Of a stretch of DNA of 22,518 nt, positions 8,049-15,054 are shown in pieces; the first letter of the stretch is position 1; the number at the start of each line of letters is the position of its first letter. This DNA comes from a virus, in the IMG/VR virus record IMGVR_UViG_3300031972_000918, positions 1 to 22,518 of that record. The stretch is one strand, 5' to 3'. The position numbers and the translations under genes were made by a program. The notes under the pieces are model-generated. The model was given only the letters and a program-made list of their open reading frames with translations. It did not search any database and was not told the origin of the DNA.

Positions 8049-9075
8049 GAGGGAACCTCCAACATTTTCCTACACAATATCCTTCCGATATTAACTTATC
8101 ACAAAAGGGAGTATTGTAATTTCCATGAACGGTAAATCTAGCGTGTTTTCTAGTTTCGCCTTCATCCCAATCTAACCATACGTTTTCTTTTTCACCAAAA
8201 ACAGTTTTGATTTCTTCAACAACCATATTCAATACTTTGTCTTTATCTTCTCTAGAAATCAAATTTGTTCTTCCAGTCAATAAATCCCTATACCAAGAAA
8301 CAAGGTATGCTCTCGCCATATGCGAAGGATTCTCGCTCATTACTGCATTATGTAAACATGGCAATAATGGCAATTTACCTTCGTAAGACGGTACGGTAAC
8401 TTCCCCTTCAACGGCTTCTATGGGGGGTTGTTCAGGAAACTCTACCTTGATAGAGCCGACCTTTTTAAAAGGAATATTTCTAGGTTTGGATGCTAATGTC
8501 ATCAATTCGTTAAGAGGTAAAGATAGGTCATCATACATCAAAGGTATGCAGAAAAGAGGATTACCATTCTTATCTGCTGATGACATATTAACAGTATTTG
8601 GAATTCTTCTCAAACGAGTTGTTTGACCAACTCTATCATCTAAAGTTATATCTTTACCAACCTTTGAAATTAACATCTTCTTAACCTCTTTGAAATATGC
8701 TTGAATGTTTCTAATGCTATCAGTTTCTTTTCCATCTAAGAATAAATGAAATCCTCTTCCTGAAAAGAATAAAGTATGCATAATGTCTTTCTCCATTACC
8801 CAATCCATGACAACTTTAATATCACGATAAGCATTATTTAAATCTCCTTCATGTCCATCAAAGTCTAGAAATATTCTATTCAATATTACAGAAGATTCAA
8901 TCTTCGCAGTTTCGCTAAAGTGCTCAAAATCATAGACAGTAGTATATACGTTTGTTCTATTATTCTGTACTTTAACAAAAGAAATATAATCATTCTTTGT
9001 CAAGACTATCTTTCTTCTCATCTGTGGTGCGTTCTTTATGTGGCTTCCCGCCCATACTTCTCTCGGATATTTCAT
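8035..9075 (-). CDS. Archaeo-eukaryotic primase with PriL-like Fe-S C-terminus
   Basis: About 346 residues from ATG 9075 (a TTG at 9090 would add 5; I prefer the ATG because a G-rich GGGGGAAAT precedes it). The AEP catalytic motifs are FLDFDG with the two metal aspartates, FFSGRGFH (SGxGxH) and RLRRIPNTVN (motif III); an extra DD pair precedes motif III. Beyond a linker, the C-terminal 110 residues contain four cysteines in the PriL-CTD arrangement (PCLHN, then about 85 residues, then C, x8, C, x3, C) ending CWRFP. This is known in PriL to bind a 4Fe-4S cluster needed for initiation. The protein thus looks like a PriS-PriL fusion making primers without a separate large subunit. Catalytic domain firm, Fe-S domain likely. 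Confidence 0.85.
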   Translation of the reverse strand: MKYPREVWAGSHIKNAPQMRRKIVLTKNDYISFVKVQNNRTNVYTTVYDFEHFSETAKIESSVILNRIFLDFDGHEGDLNNAYRDIKVVMDWVMEKDIMHTLFFSGRGFHLFLDGKETDSIRNIQAYFKEVKKMLISKVGKDITLDDRVGQTTRLRRIPNTVNMSSADKNGNPLFCIPLMYDDLSLPLNELMTLASKPRNIPFKKVGSIKVEFPEQPPIEAVEGEVTVPSYEGKLPLLPCLHNAVMSENPSHMARAYLVSWYRDLLTGRTNLISREDKDKVLNMVVEEIKTVFGEKENVWLDWDEGETRKHARFTVHGNYNTPFCDKLISEGYCVGKCWRFPHVNN

Positions 9076-9361
9076 TTTTATTTCCCCCAAAATTTACTGT
9101 TGCTGTATTTAATAATTGTTTAATTGTTCCTGCTACTTCTGCCTTAAGAGATATTTGAACCATCTCTCTTAACACATCTGTATATAATTGACCTACATAA
9201 GTTTCTTTAATTCTTACATCTTCTATCATTTTAAATCTTTCAATTAATGTCATTTCTGAATAAATGTCATTGGATATTAAATTGATAGTTTCAGTTAGGT
9301 TAGAAATTTCATTGAATGTCCAATTCTTTGCCAATACTTTTTTTTCTATAAGTTCTTTCAT
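8990..9361 (-). CDS. Unknown helical protein overlapping the primase gene
   Basis: 123 residues from ATG 9361, placed 4 bp after the stop of the Cas4-like gene; an upstream in-frame ATG at 9466 would run deep into that gene and is unlikely. The protein is mostly helical (MKELIEKKVLAKNW, YVGQLYTDVLREMVQISLKAE) with a highly charged, probably disordered tail (KPHKERTTDEKKDSLDKE). Its last 86 bp overlap the primase N-terminus in another frame, much more than the usual 4 bp at other junctions. No family is recognised. Confidence 0.5.
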   Translation of the reverse strand: MKELIEKKVLAKNWTFNEISNLTETINLISNDIYSEMTLIERFKMIEDVRIKETYVGQLYTDVLREMVQISLKAEVAGTIKQLLNTATVNFGGNKNEISERSMGGKPHKERTTDEKKDSLDKE

Positions 9362-9365
9362 AATA

Positions 9366-10271
9366 TCAAACCCATGAATCATCCTGTGCTTCATCACAAA
9401 TACCAAAGAAAGAACAATGAGCGCAAGTCTTATAGAAGTATTTTGCAGGAAACATATCCTTTTCATAGTGGTGAATTAGTTTAGCGATGTTATTCATAAC
9501 AGAAGTCATTGACCTAGTTTTTCTAGGTTCTGCATAAATGTAATTTGCCGCAGGATAATACCAACCCCAATGAGTTACTTTATCATTAGGGTCTAATCCA
9601 TTCTTAATCATAACTTCATCGGGCGCATTAATCAATAACAATTCATAGAATGCCATTTCTTTACGCATAGAAGTTTTCTTCCAATCTTTCCATCCACCAG
9701 TTTTGTATTCAAATGGAACTAATCCTCCATTCTCTTTAAATATTCTATCAATAATTCCTTGAATATGAATTACATAGTCTCTACTTAGAGGAAATTTAGG
9801 ATTGGTATTTGCAGGTATTGTAATTTCTGCATCAAACTTTCCTTCATTACATACTGGAAGATATTCATCTATCTTATTTTCTGTTCTTGCTTCAATAAAT
9901 CTTTGTGCTTCAAGCGATGCTACTGTCAATGAAATATCATAGTAATCATCAACAGGCATTAAACTAGTGCAGTATTCTAATACTTCACTATTGTTCATCT
10001 TTTCTGCTTTCTTAATATCAAAGGTATTAAAGAAGTCCTCTCTATGATTGTGAAGTACCGTTCCTTTCAACATAGCCTCCGTTTGGTCTTGAGGTAATCT
10101 TTGCCTGTAAGAAAACTCATACTTTTTCGGACACCAATCAAAACTTCCCAAAGAAGATTTAGTTATCTTTAGGATTGGTTTCGATGGGTCATCATAATTT
10201 TCGGGTTTCCATTTGTAAGTGAATTCCTTCATAGAAGAAATCACCGCATTATATTTTTCATCGTCGTTCAT
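9366..10271 (-). CDS. Cas4-like PD-(D/E)XK nuclease with Fe-S cysteines
   Basis: 301 residues. RecB/Cas4-type motifs are visible: KGTVLHNH (H74), IIDRIF (D175) and FEYKTG (E188, K190), followed by a helix MRKEMAFYELLL in the place of the family's QxxxY motif. Four cysteines, one early (SFDWCPKKYEF, C47) and three late (TCAHCSFFGIC, C283, C286, C292), match the 4Fe-4S arrangement of Cas4/AddB/Dna2-type nucleases. These proteins resect DNA ends during recombination or replication; no CRISPR genes are nearby, so a virus-type recombination/repair role with the neighbouring polymerase and primase is expected. Start ATG sits right after the PolB C-part stop, behind GGTGGTAAT. Confidence 0.88.
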   Translation of the reverse strand: MNDDEKYNAVISSMKEFTYKWKPENYDDPSKPILKITKSSLGSFDWCPKKYEFSYRQRLPQDQTEAMLKGTVLHNHREDFFNTFDIKKAEKMNNSEVLEYCTSLMPVDDYYDISLTVASLEAQRFIEARTENKIDEYLPVCNEGKFDAEITIPANTNPKFPLSRDYVIHIQGIIDRIFKENGGLVPFEYKTGGWKDWKKTSMRKEMAFYELLLINAPDEVMIKNGLDPNDKVTHWGWYYPAANYIYAEPRKTRSMTSVMNNIAKLIHHYEKDMFPAKYFYKTCAHCSFFGICDEAQDDSWV

Positions 10272-10272
10272 A

Positions 10273-11160
10273 TTACCACCATTCGTCTAATTTCATTTGT
10301 ATTTTTCCTGTTCTTATAGAAGATACTTCCCAATTCATTGCTCGATAAATAGGTTCGGCCTTCTTTACTATCTGTTCTGCATAGTGTTTATAATCGGGAG
10401 TATAATCTGCAAAATCCTCATAGGTTGTAGCAGACACATAATCTACATTTCTTTGAACTTTTGTCAAAGGATGAGTATATGTATCATGCACATCCTTTAC
10501 CTTCAGATATAAATACGAGTCATCAAAGGTCATATTTAATCTTTCCCAAGCATAAAGAATACCTGCGATACCCGAACCGATAGCAGGTCTTTTGTGTGTA
10601 AATGTAACAAATTGCTCTGTTTCAGTTCCACACTTATCACACCACTTAATCTTAATACATTCTTTAAGATGGTGTTTCTTATTACATTCTGGACATTTTA
10701 GAAGAACTCTATCTTCTCTCAATCTACTTCTTTTAATGATGTCAGGAGTTTCTAACTTACCATTTATTACATCATTATATTTATCAGATAAATATTTATT
10801 GATAGATTTTATATCCTTTTGCCCAACCCACATTTTTAATACTGTGGTTTGGACATCCTTTGCTAGTTTAGTCTCACTTACTCTTTTAGCAGTAAAACCA
10901 GTCATAGTGAACTTAGGCTCCTTAAGCCAAACTCCATCTTCCCATGATACTAAACCTGCATTTCTATTCTTTGTCGTTCCTACTCCCAATGCAGAATAAT
11001 ACTTTTCAAATTCGAGAACAACTGGGTGTTCTTCCAATCCCAATACATTAGGAAAATGTTCTCTAACTGATGCTTCAATCTCTTTGATTGACTGTTCAGC
11101 CTTTTCGATAGAATCAATCTGAACATAGATAGAATCTGTATGTCCATAAACTACTTTCAT
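10273..11160 (-). CDS. polB: Family B DNA polymerase, C-terminal part (motif C and thumb)
   Basis: 295 residues from ATG 11160. I chose this start because the TTG at 11181 lies inside the upstream gene, while the ATG follows GGTGATATA in which the TGA is the upstream stop. Motif C stands at the very N-terminus, VVYGHTDSIYV (residues 3-13), with His replacing the first Asp of the usual YGDTDS; the second Asp (D9) is kept. KNRNAGLV corresponds to the KxRYAG region and TMTGFTAKRVSETKLAKDVQ to the thumb entry. A four-Cys zinc-ribbon-like insert (KCPECNK ... KWCDKCG) lies in the thumb. The exonuclease, motif A and motif B are in a separate gene (11852-13534), so both polypeptides must associate to form a palm active site. 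Confidence 0.88.
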   Translation of the reverse strand: MKVVYGHTDSIYVQIDSIEKAEQSIKEIEASVREHFPNVLGLEEHPVVLEFEKYYSALGVGTTKNRNAGLVSWEDGVWLKEPKFTMTGFTAKRVSETKLAKDVQTTVLKMWVGQKDIKSINKYLSDKYNDVINGKLETPDIIKRSRLREDRVLLKCPECNKKHHLKECIKIKWCDKCGTETEQFVTFTHKRPAIGSGIAGILYAWERLNMTFDDSYLYLKVKDVHDTYTHPLTKVQRNVDYVSATTYEDFADYTPDYKHYAEQIVKKAEPIYRAMNWEVSSIRTGKIQMKLDEWW

Positions 11161-11164
11161 TATA

Positions 11165-11359
11165 TCACCAAGCGTTTTCAAAATACAGTTTTCCTTCAGA
11201 ATACTTCATCAGTTCCTGTTTAATGATTTTCATATCCTTATTAAGAGAATGAATAGTTACATTAGAATTACATATTTCATCTATTTCTACTTCAAGTCTC
11301 TTGATTATTTGCTTAAGGTTTTTAACCTCTTCTTTTAATTCTTTTATTTCTTTACTCAT
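11165..11359 (-). CDS. Small coiled-coil protein
   Basis: 64 residues; the ATG overlaps the upstream stop by 4 bp (ATGA) and follows GGTGATATT. The first 40 residues show heptad hydrophobic spacing (IKELKEEVKNLKQIIKRLEVEI), a clear coiled coil, followed by a polar C-terminus. Its TGA stop forms part of the ribosome-binding site of the PolB C-part gene. A structural bridge for the two polymerase halves is conceivable but unsupported. Confidence 0.55.
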   Translation of the reverse strand: MSKEIKELKEEVKNLKQIIKRLEVEIDEICNSNVTIHSLNKDMKIIKQELMKYSEGKLYFENAW

Positions 11360-11490
11360 AATATCACCGTTACTATTGTTATAATGGTTGCTATGTTTAC
11401 GATATTTACCATCATTAATATCTTATTTGACTTTGCTATCATAGCGAGCAATTCTTCTAGCAGTTCGTTAGTTTTGTCCATCATCATCAT
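11356..11490 (-). CDS. Tiny membrane protein
   Basis: 44 codons beginning with four consecutive ATGs (11490-11479) after AAAGGTGATA. The N-terminal half is amphipathic (DKTNELLEELLAMIAKSNK), and the C-terminal half is one hydrophobic span (ILMMVNIVNIATIITIVTVIL). The stop overlaps the coiled-coil gene start by 4 bp. No family is recognised. Its good ribosome-binding site and coupling to both neighbours support a real gene. Confidence 0.5.
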   Translation of the reverse strand: MMMMDKTNELLEELLAMIAKSNKILMMVNIVNIATIITIVTVIL

Positions 11491-11632
11491 TATCACCTTT
11501 AATAGATTTGATTACTGCATTTCTTTTGAGATTGTTCATCATCTGAAGTATTTCTTTTACTTCTTTATATGTTTCTTCCCATGTTTCATCAGTATCATAT
11601 GATACTTCAATAACGACTGTTTTCTTGTTCAA
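11468..11632 (-). CDS. Small acidic unknown protein with TTG start
   Basis: 54 residues from a TTG at 11632 that lies 7 bases after a perfect GGAGG, overlapping the end of the preceding wHTH gene by 26 bp. The protein has a beta-like start (KKTVVIEVSYDTDETW), a helix (EETYKEVKEILQMMNNL) and an acidic Asp-rich tail (KGDNDDDGQN). Its end overlaps the next mini-gene by 23 bp. Function unknown. Sequence quality and the ribosome-binding site make this more than a chance frame. Confidence 0.5.
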   Translation of the reverse strand: MNKKTVVIEVSYDTDETWEETYKEVKEILQMMNNLKRNAVIKSIKGDNDDDGQN

Positions 11633-11855
11633 GAATATTCCTCCAATCTGCTTTTAATTTCCAATTACCATAACCATCAGTTTTAGCAAACTTTTTAATT
11701 AAGCCTCCTAATTGTGTAGTAGTGGTATTAGTTACCCCATTATCGTATAGCATACCTTTTAATTCAGATGCAGTAAAAGGTTGCATATCTTCTAAGTTGG
11801 GCAATATTTTTCTAATTTGTTTTTTAATCTTTAAGTTAAAGTTACTTCTACTCAT
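11607..11855 (-). CDS. Small winged-helix-like protein
   Basis: 82 residues; the ATG overlaps the PolB N-part stop by 4 bp. A basic N-terminal helix (MSRSNFNLKIKKQIRKIL) is followed by FTASELKGMLYDNG, a possible recognition helix (TTTTQLGGLIKKFAK) and a short wing (DGYGNWKLK). This is the layout of a winged helix-turn-helix DNA-binding domain. It resembles in layout the 69-residue protein next to the RFC gene (18370-18579). It could regulate or assist replication genes; no specific family is recognised. Confidence 0.5.
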   Translation of the reverse strand: MSRSNFNLKIKKQIRKILPNLEDMQPFTASELKGMLYDNGVTNTTTTQLGGLIKKFAKTDGYGNWKLKADWRNILEQENSRY

Positions 11856-13534
11856 TCTTCCATCTCCTTTGCTTTAAATGCGGCTAAACGAATTGCTTCT
11901 CTAGCACTAGCAGTAATACTAGCGGCTAAATCTACATCAGCCCAACCAAATCCTTGAAAAGCAACAATGCCATAAAAAGATGCCATTAATCGCTTTACTG
12001 CCATTTGATTGTTATTCCACTTAACATATTCTGATTTGTTATCCTCATCTCTTGCCTTTCTCATAAGTCGCTTATATTCATTTCGCAACTCTTTCAAATC
12101 AAGAACTGCTCTAGGTAATAGACCCAACTTATCAGTTTTATAATACAACATTTGTTTCTTATCACTAATACTAAAGTCTCTAGGAGTAGATAGATTAGCA
12201 CCAAATTCAGTAGGCTCATTTGATTTAGTTTCCCATGAAATGTTCCTTGAAATCATCATACTAGGATATAGCCCTGCAAAATCAAAAGCGGCTACATTAA
12301 GATGTAATCCGTTTGTTCCTTCACTTAATGGGTCATAAATCATAGCACCATCATATTCTTGACGCTTATCTACCTTTTCTCCAGTAGGAGCAATCCATTC
12401 TGCATTACGCATAAAATAGATTGAACCCATATGACTAGCATAAAAACAAGCACTAAATGGTGCAATCAATAATCTTTGTAATGCTATAATTGCTTCACTA
12501 CAATAATTTAATTCATCAATTTCAACCATTAACTCGACATCCACTAAAGCATACTTCAAATACGTTTCAGTATCTTCTAACCATGCTCTACGATAAAACT
12601 CGTTAGGGTCAGGAAATTTCTCACTAACTAACTTTTCTTTACCTAAAACTGATTCAGAAATATAATTTAAAGACATTGATGGTAATGTTCCTCTTTGTGA
12701 ATCATTCCATTGACGTTCAAAAGCAAGGTCTAAATTGAGGGTTATGCGGCCTCCTATCGGCTGTTCGATAGCACCGAACCCATTTTCACCATACTTGAAT
12801 CTAAAGCCATCCTTGACCTTCTTAACACCCTTAACGATATTAATTGGCGATATGATAGTGGGGTTCAATCCCAAAGCACACGCACGTTCAAGGAGTTTAG
12901 GTAAATCGAATTTCAACCCAAACCAAGCAATTAACATATCAGGGTCTTTTACAGCCATTGTTGTCATAAAGGATTGAATCATATCTTTTTCATTATCAAA
13001 TGTATATTTTCTTCCTATTTGTTTTTCATCTTTATTAATAGGACTATCAACAAGATTATAGTCTATTTCATTAGGAAACCAAACCCATTGGTAATACTTC
13101 TTATCATAATTATCATACGCTACAATAGTGGTGATTTCATCATGATGTTCTCCACCTTGTTGCCATTCCATATCCCAATACCATTTATGCATTTCATATT
13201 CTGGTAATACTGCTAATTTATCTACTGCAAATCTAAAGGTATAAGATACATCTGCTTCATAAGTTTTATGAAAAGATTTCTTAGCAATATGCATATCATA
13301 AGAATTATCTACATATACTTTAGTTAGTTTTTGCTTTTGAAGATTGACCCAATCTCCTTCTTCATATTCAAACTCTCTAGTTAAATACTTAGAAGGTTTG
13401 TAATACTTAGGTTGAACTTCTGAATTGAGAATATAGAAGTAGGGCTTAAACTCTTCTATATTCTCAATCTTCTTTCCATCCTTTCTATACGATGTATAGA
13501 TATGCTTTCCTGTATCTAGTTTACTTATTATCAT
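11852..13534 (-). CDS. polB: Family B DNA polymerase, N-terminal part (exonuclease, motifs A and B)
   Basis: 560 residues. An N-terminal domain (FKPYFYIL) is followed by the 3'-5' exonuclease: Exo I WYWDMEW (D121, E123), Exo II IAWFGLKFDL (D210, with Phe in place of the usual Asn) and Exo III YALVD (Y328, D332). Polymerase motif A is DFAGLYPS (D418-S425) and motif B is QMAVKRLMASFYG (about 510-522; the usual NS is AS). The protein ends at AREAIRLAAFKAKEMEE, the helix that in intact PolB leads directly into motif C. No motif C follows in this gene; it is encoded 690 bp further on in 10273-11160. It lies directly after PCNA, its expected processivity factor. Confidence 0.9.
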   Translation of the reverse strand: MIISKLDTGKHIYTSYRKDGKKIENIEEFKPYFYILNSEVQPKYYKPSKYLTREFEYEEGDWVNLQKQKLTKVYVDNSYDMHIAKKSFHKTYEADVSYTFRFAVDKLAVLPEYEMHKWYWDMEWQQGGEHHDEITTIVAYDNYDKKYYQWVWFPNEIDYNLVDSPINKDEKQIGRKYTFDNEKDMIQSFMTTMAVKDPDMLIAWFGLKFDLPKLLERACALGLNPTIISPINIVKGVKKVKDGFRFKYGENGFGAIEQPIGGRITLNLDLAFERQWNDSQRGTLPSMSLNYISESVLGKEKLVSEKFPDPNEFYRRAWLEDTETYLKYALVDVELMVEIDELNYCSEAIIALQRLLIAPFSACFYASHMGSIYFMRNAEWIAPTGEKVDKRQEYDGAMIYDPLSEGTNGLHLNVAAFDFAGLYPSMMISRNISWETKSNEPTEFGANLSTPRDFSISDKKQMLYYKTDKLGLLPRAVLDLKELRNEYKRLMRKARDEDNKSEYVKWNNNQMAVKRLMASFYGIVAFQGFGWADVDLAASITASAREAIRLAAFKAKEMEE

Positions 13535-13535
13535 T

Positions 13536-14303
13536 TTAATTACCTGCCGAAAAGGGTGCTTTAATTATCATCCTATCTTCAGCAACAAGCAATAGTGGGA
13601 ATTCATCCTTTACATAAAATGTAATGTCTGAATTATTCTTAAAGAACTTATGTAGTGGCCCACTATATTCTAATGTTGCTTCTTCTCCAAAACATGAAGA
13701 AGGTGTTATTGTTTCTTCATATTGATTTTGTATGTTAAGTCCACTTGAAAAGACTACAACTTCACCGTTATAATCTAATTTAAATGCACCATGATTTGCT
13801 AATTCACATGAAGAGATACAATCAGAGAATACTTTTTGATTGAGTATAAATGCTCCTTCGTATTCTGATTTACCAAACTTAGGAAGTTCAGTTAATTCTT
13901 CTACATGATTAATATGTGCTAACATTCCTTGTAGTCTAATTAAAGCATCCATGTTAGGATGATTAATAACTCTAGCAATACTAGCCTTCTTTGTTCCTGA
14001 ACCTACTGTTAAGTAATCTTCAACAACAAAGGAAGTTAGTTCTCCGTATTTCTTAAGATACGGCACAATAGTTTTACCATTACCAATAAACTCGCCATCT
14101 TCTGCACCTATTACTTCTAGATTAATATTCATTGCAAAGGTGGTATCTCCATTCCAAATAGAAAGTGTATTACCACTTAACTTCATTAGAAAATTAAGAC
14201 CCATAGAATTATTAGTAAAACCCGATGAAGTCAAATACTTTCCTTTACCTTGAATACTTTCCAATGCTTCTATCATTACCTTTGTATTAACTGCGAATTT
14301 CAT
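13536..14303 (-). CDS. pcn: PCNA-like sliding clamp
   Basis: 255 residues from ATG 14303, chosen over the TTG at 14330 because the ATG follows TGGTGAAAAA, in which TGA is the upstream stop. The start MKFAVNTKVMIEALESI is PCNA-like. The C-terminus ITFYVKDEFPLLLVAEDRMIIKAPF matches the closing strands of PCNA (consensus '...P..l........yxlAP'). The length fits archaeal and eukaryotic clamps (about 250 residues; three subunits form the ring). It tethers polymerase, ligase and nucleases to DNA; polymerase and clamp-loader genes are in the same array. The interdomain connecting loop is not obvious by eye. Confidence 0.85.
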   Translation of the reverse strand: MKFAVNTKVMIEALESIQGKGKYLTSSGFTNNSMGLNFLMKLSGNTLSIWNGDTTFAMNINLEVIGAEDGEFIGNGKTIVPYLKKYGELTSFVVEDYLTVGSGTKKASIARVINHPNMDALIRLQGMLAHINHVEELTELPKFGKSEYEGAFILNQKVFSDCISSCELANHGAFKLDYNGEVVVFSSGLNIQNQYEETITPSSCFGEEATLEYSGPLHKFFKNNSDITFYVKDEFPLLLVAEDRMIIKAPFSAGN

Positions 14304-14307
14304 TTTT

Positions 14308-15042
14308 TCACCACTTATGAAACATAACAAGGTTTCTTGATTGTTGCATATTATAGATGTCTTGCATTAGTTTTCCATATGAGTTAGGCTTTGAAGTTCC
14401 ATCCATAGAGAAGGATTGCCTTCTATCGTTAAGTTTTAACTTTTTAATCATTCTAGCATGAGAATAATTATCATTCTTAACTATCCTAATATAGCCATCA
14501 ATAAATCTAGCGTGTTTAGCAAACGGCACATATTCAGATATATCATTTAAATAAGACATAAACATATCTGCAAACTCCATATTATCTAATACTAGATTAC
14601 CCTTCTTGAATTGAGGCAATCCTCCTTTAGAACATATTCTAATTGCCGCAGTATAGTTTAGACCAGAATTTTCTTTAAATGTCTTTAAAGTTTCATATGG
14701 CATGGATAACTTCTTATCTGAACAAAAGAAGTCTGCATAGTTCTCTAGACTCCAACTCTTTTGAATTGTGTTCAAATCAATAATAACCTTCATACTATCT
14801 TTAGGGATAACAATTGCAGGAATAGTTAAACCTAATTCCATCGCCGCAGTATATCTATGTTGTCCATCGACAATAACATATTTCTTTTTATCTTTCAGAA
14901 CAGTAATGCAAGTGAGAACTCCCCATCTTTCCATGCTTTTTATGATTTTATTTACCATAGGTTTATTCACACTTCTATTGCCCTGCATAAAGTCTACTTT
15001 ATCTTTTTTCGTAATTTCTACTAATTTATATTCTATTTTCAT
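14308..15042 (-). CDS. ParB N-terminal-domain protein
   Basis: 244 residues, with AAGGAGAAG before the ATG. The N-terminal third carries the ParB/sulfiredoxin-fold signature: NRSVNKPMVNKIIKSMERWG followed by KYVIVDGQHRYTAAMELG (DGQHR at 59-63), then IPAIVI. In this superfamily the domain binds nucleotide or acts as a nuclease or DNA-binding clamp. The remaining part is helical and basic (RMIKKLKLNDRR) and may bind DNA. No ParA partner is nearby, and it sits between the recombinase-like ATPase and PCNA, so a replication or recombination role is more likely than partition. Confidence 0.75.
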   Translation of the reverse strand: MKIEYKLVEITKKDKVDFMQGNRSVNKPMVNKIIKSMERWGVLTCITVLKDKKKYVIVDGQHRYTAAMELGLTIPAIVIPKDSMKVIIDLNTIQKSWSLENYADFFCSDKKLSMPYETLKTFKENSGLNYTAAIRICSKGGLPQFKKGNLVLDNMEFADMFMSYLNDISEYVPFAKHARFIDGYIRIVKNDNYSHARMIKKLKLNDRRQSFSMDGTSKPNSYGKLMQDIYNMQQSRNLVMFHKW

Positions 15043-15054
15043 ATTATCTTCTCC

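Noticed and set aside
9362-9466. Upstream ATG at 9466 extending the unknown helical protein to 158 residues
   Set aside because: The added part overlaps the conserved Fe-S cysteine region of the Cas4-like gene by about 100 bp, and its hydrophobic, Leu/Val-rich sequence looks like a shadow.
9366-10271. Cas4-like gene as a sign of a CRISPR-Cas system
   Set aside because: No repeats, cas1, cas2 or effector genes are visible; stand-alone Cas4-like nucleases are common in archaeal and other viruses.
10297-10999. Rightward open frames of 71 and 135 codons within the PolB C-part gene
   Set aside because: They are antisense to a clearly recognised polymerase gene, rich in Cys/Ile/Ser runs typical of shadow frames, and lack ribosome-binding sites.
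11152-11860. Split intein or intron at the polymerase break
   Set aside because: No intein block motifs (Cys/Ser at the junction, TxxH, terminal HN) are seen at either end, and the genes between are separate small proteins with their own starts.
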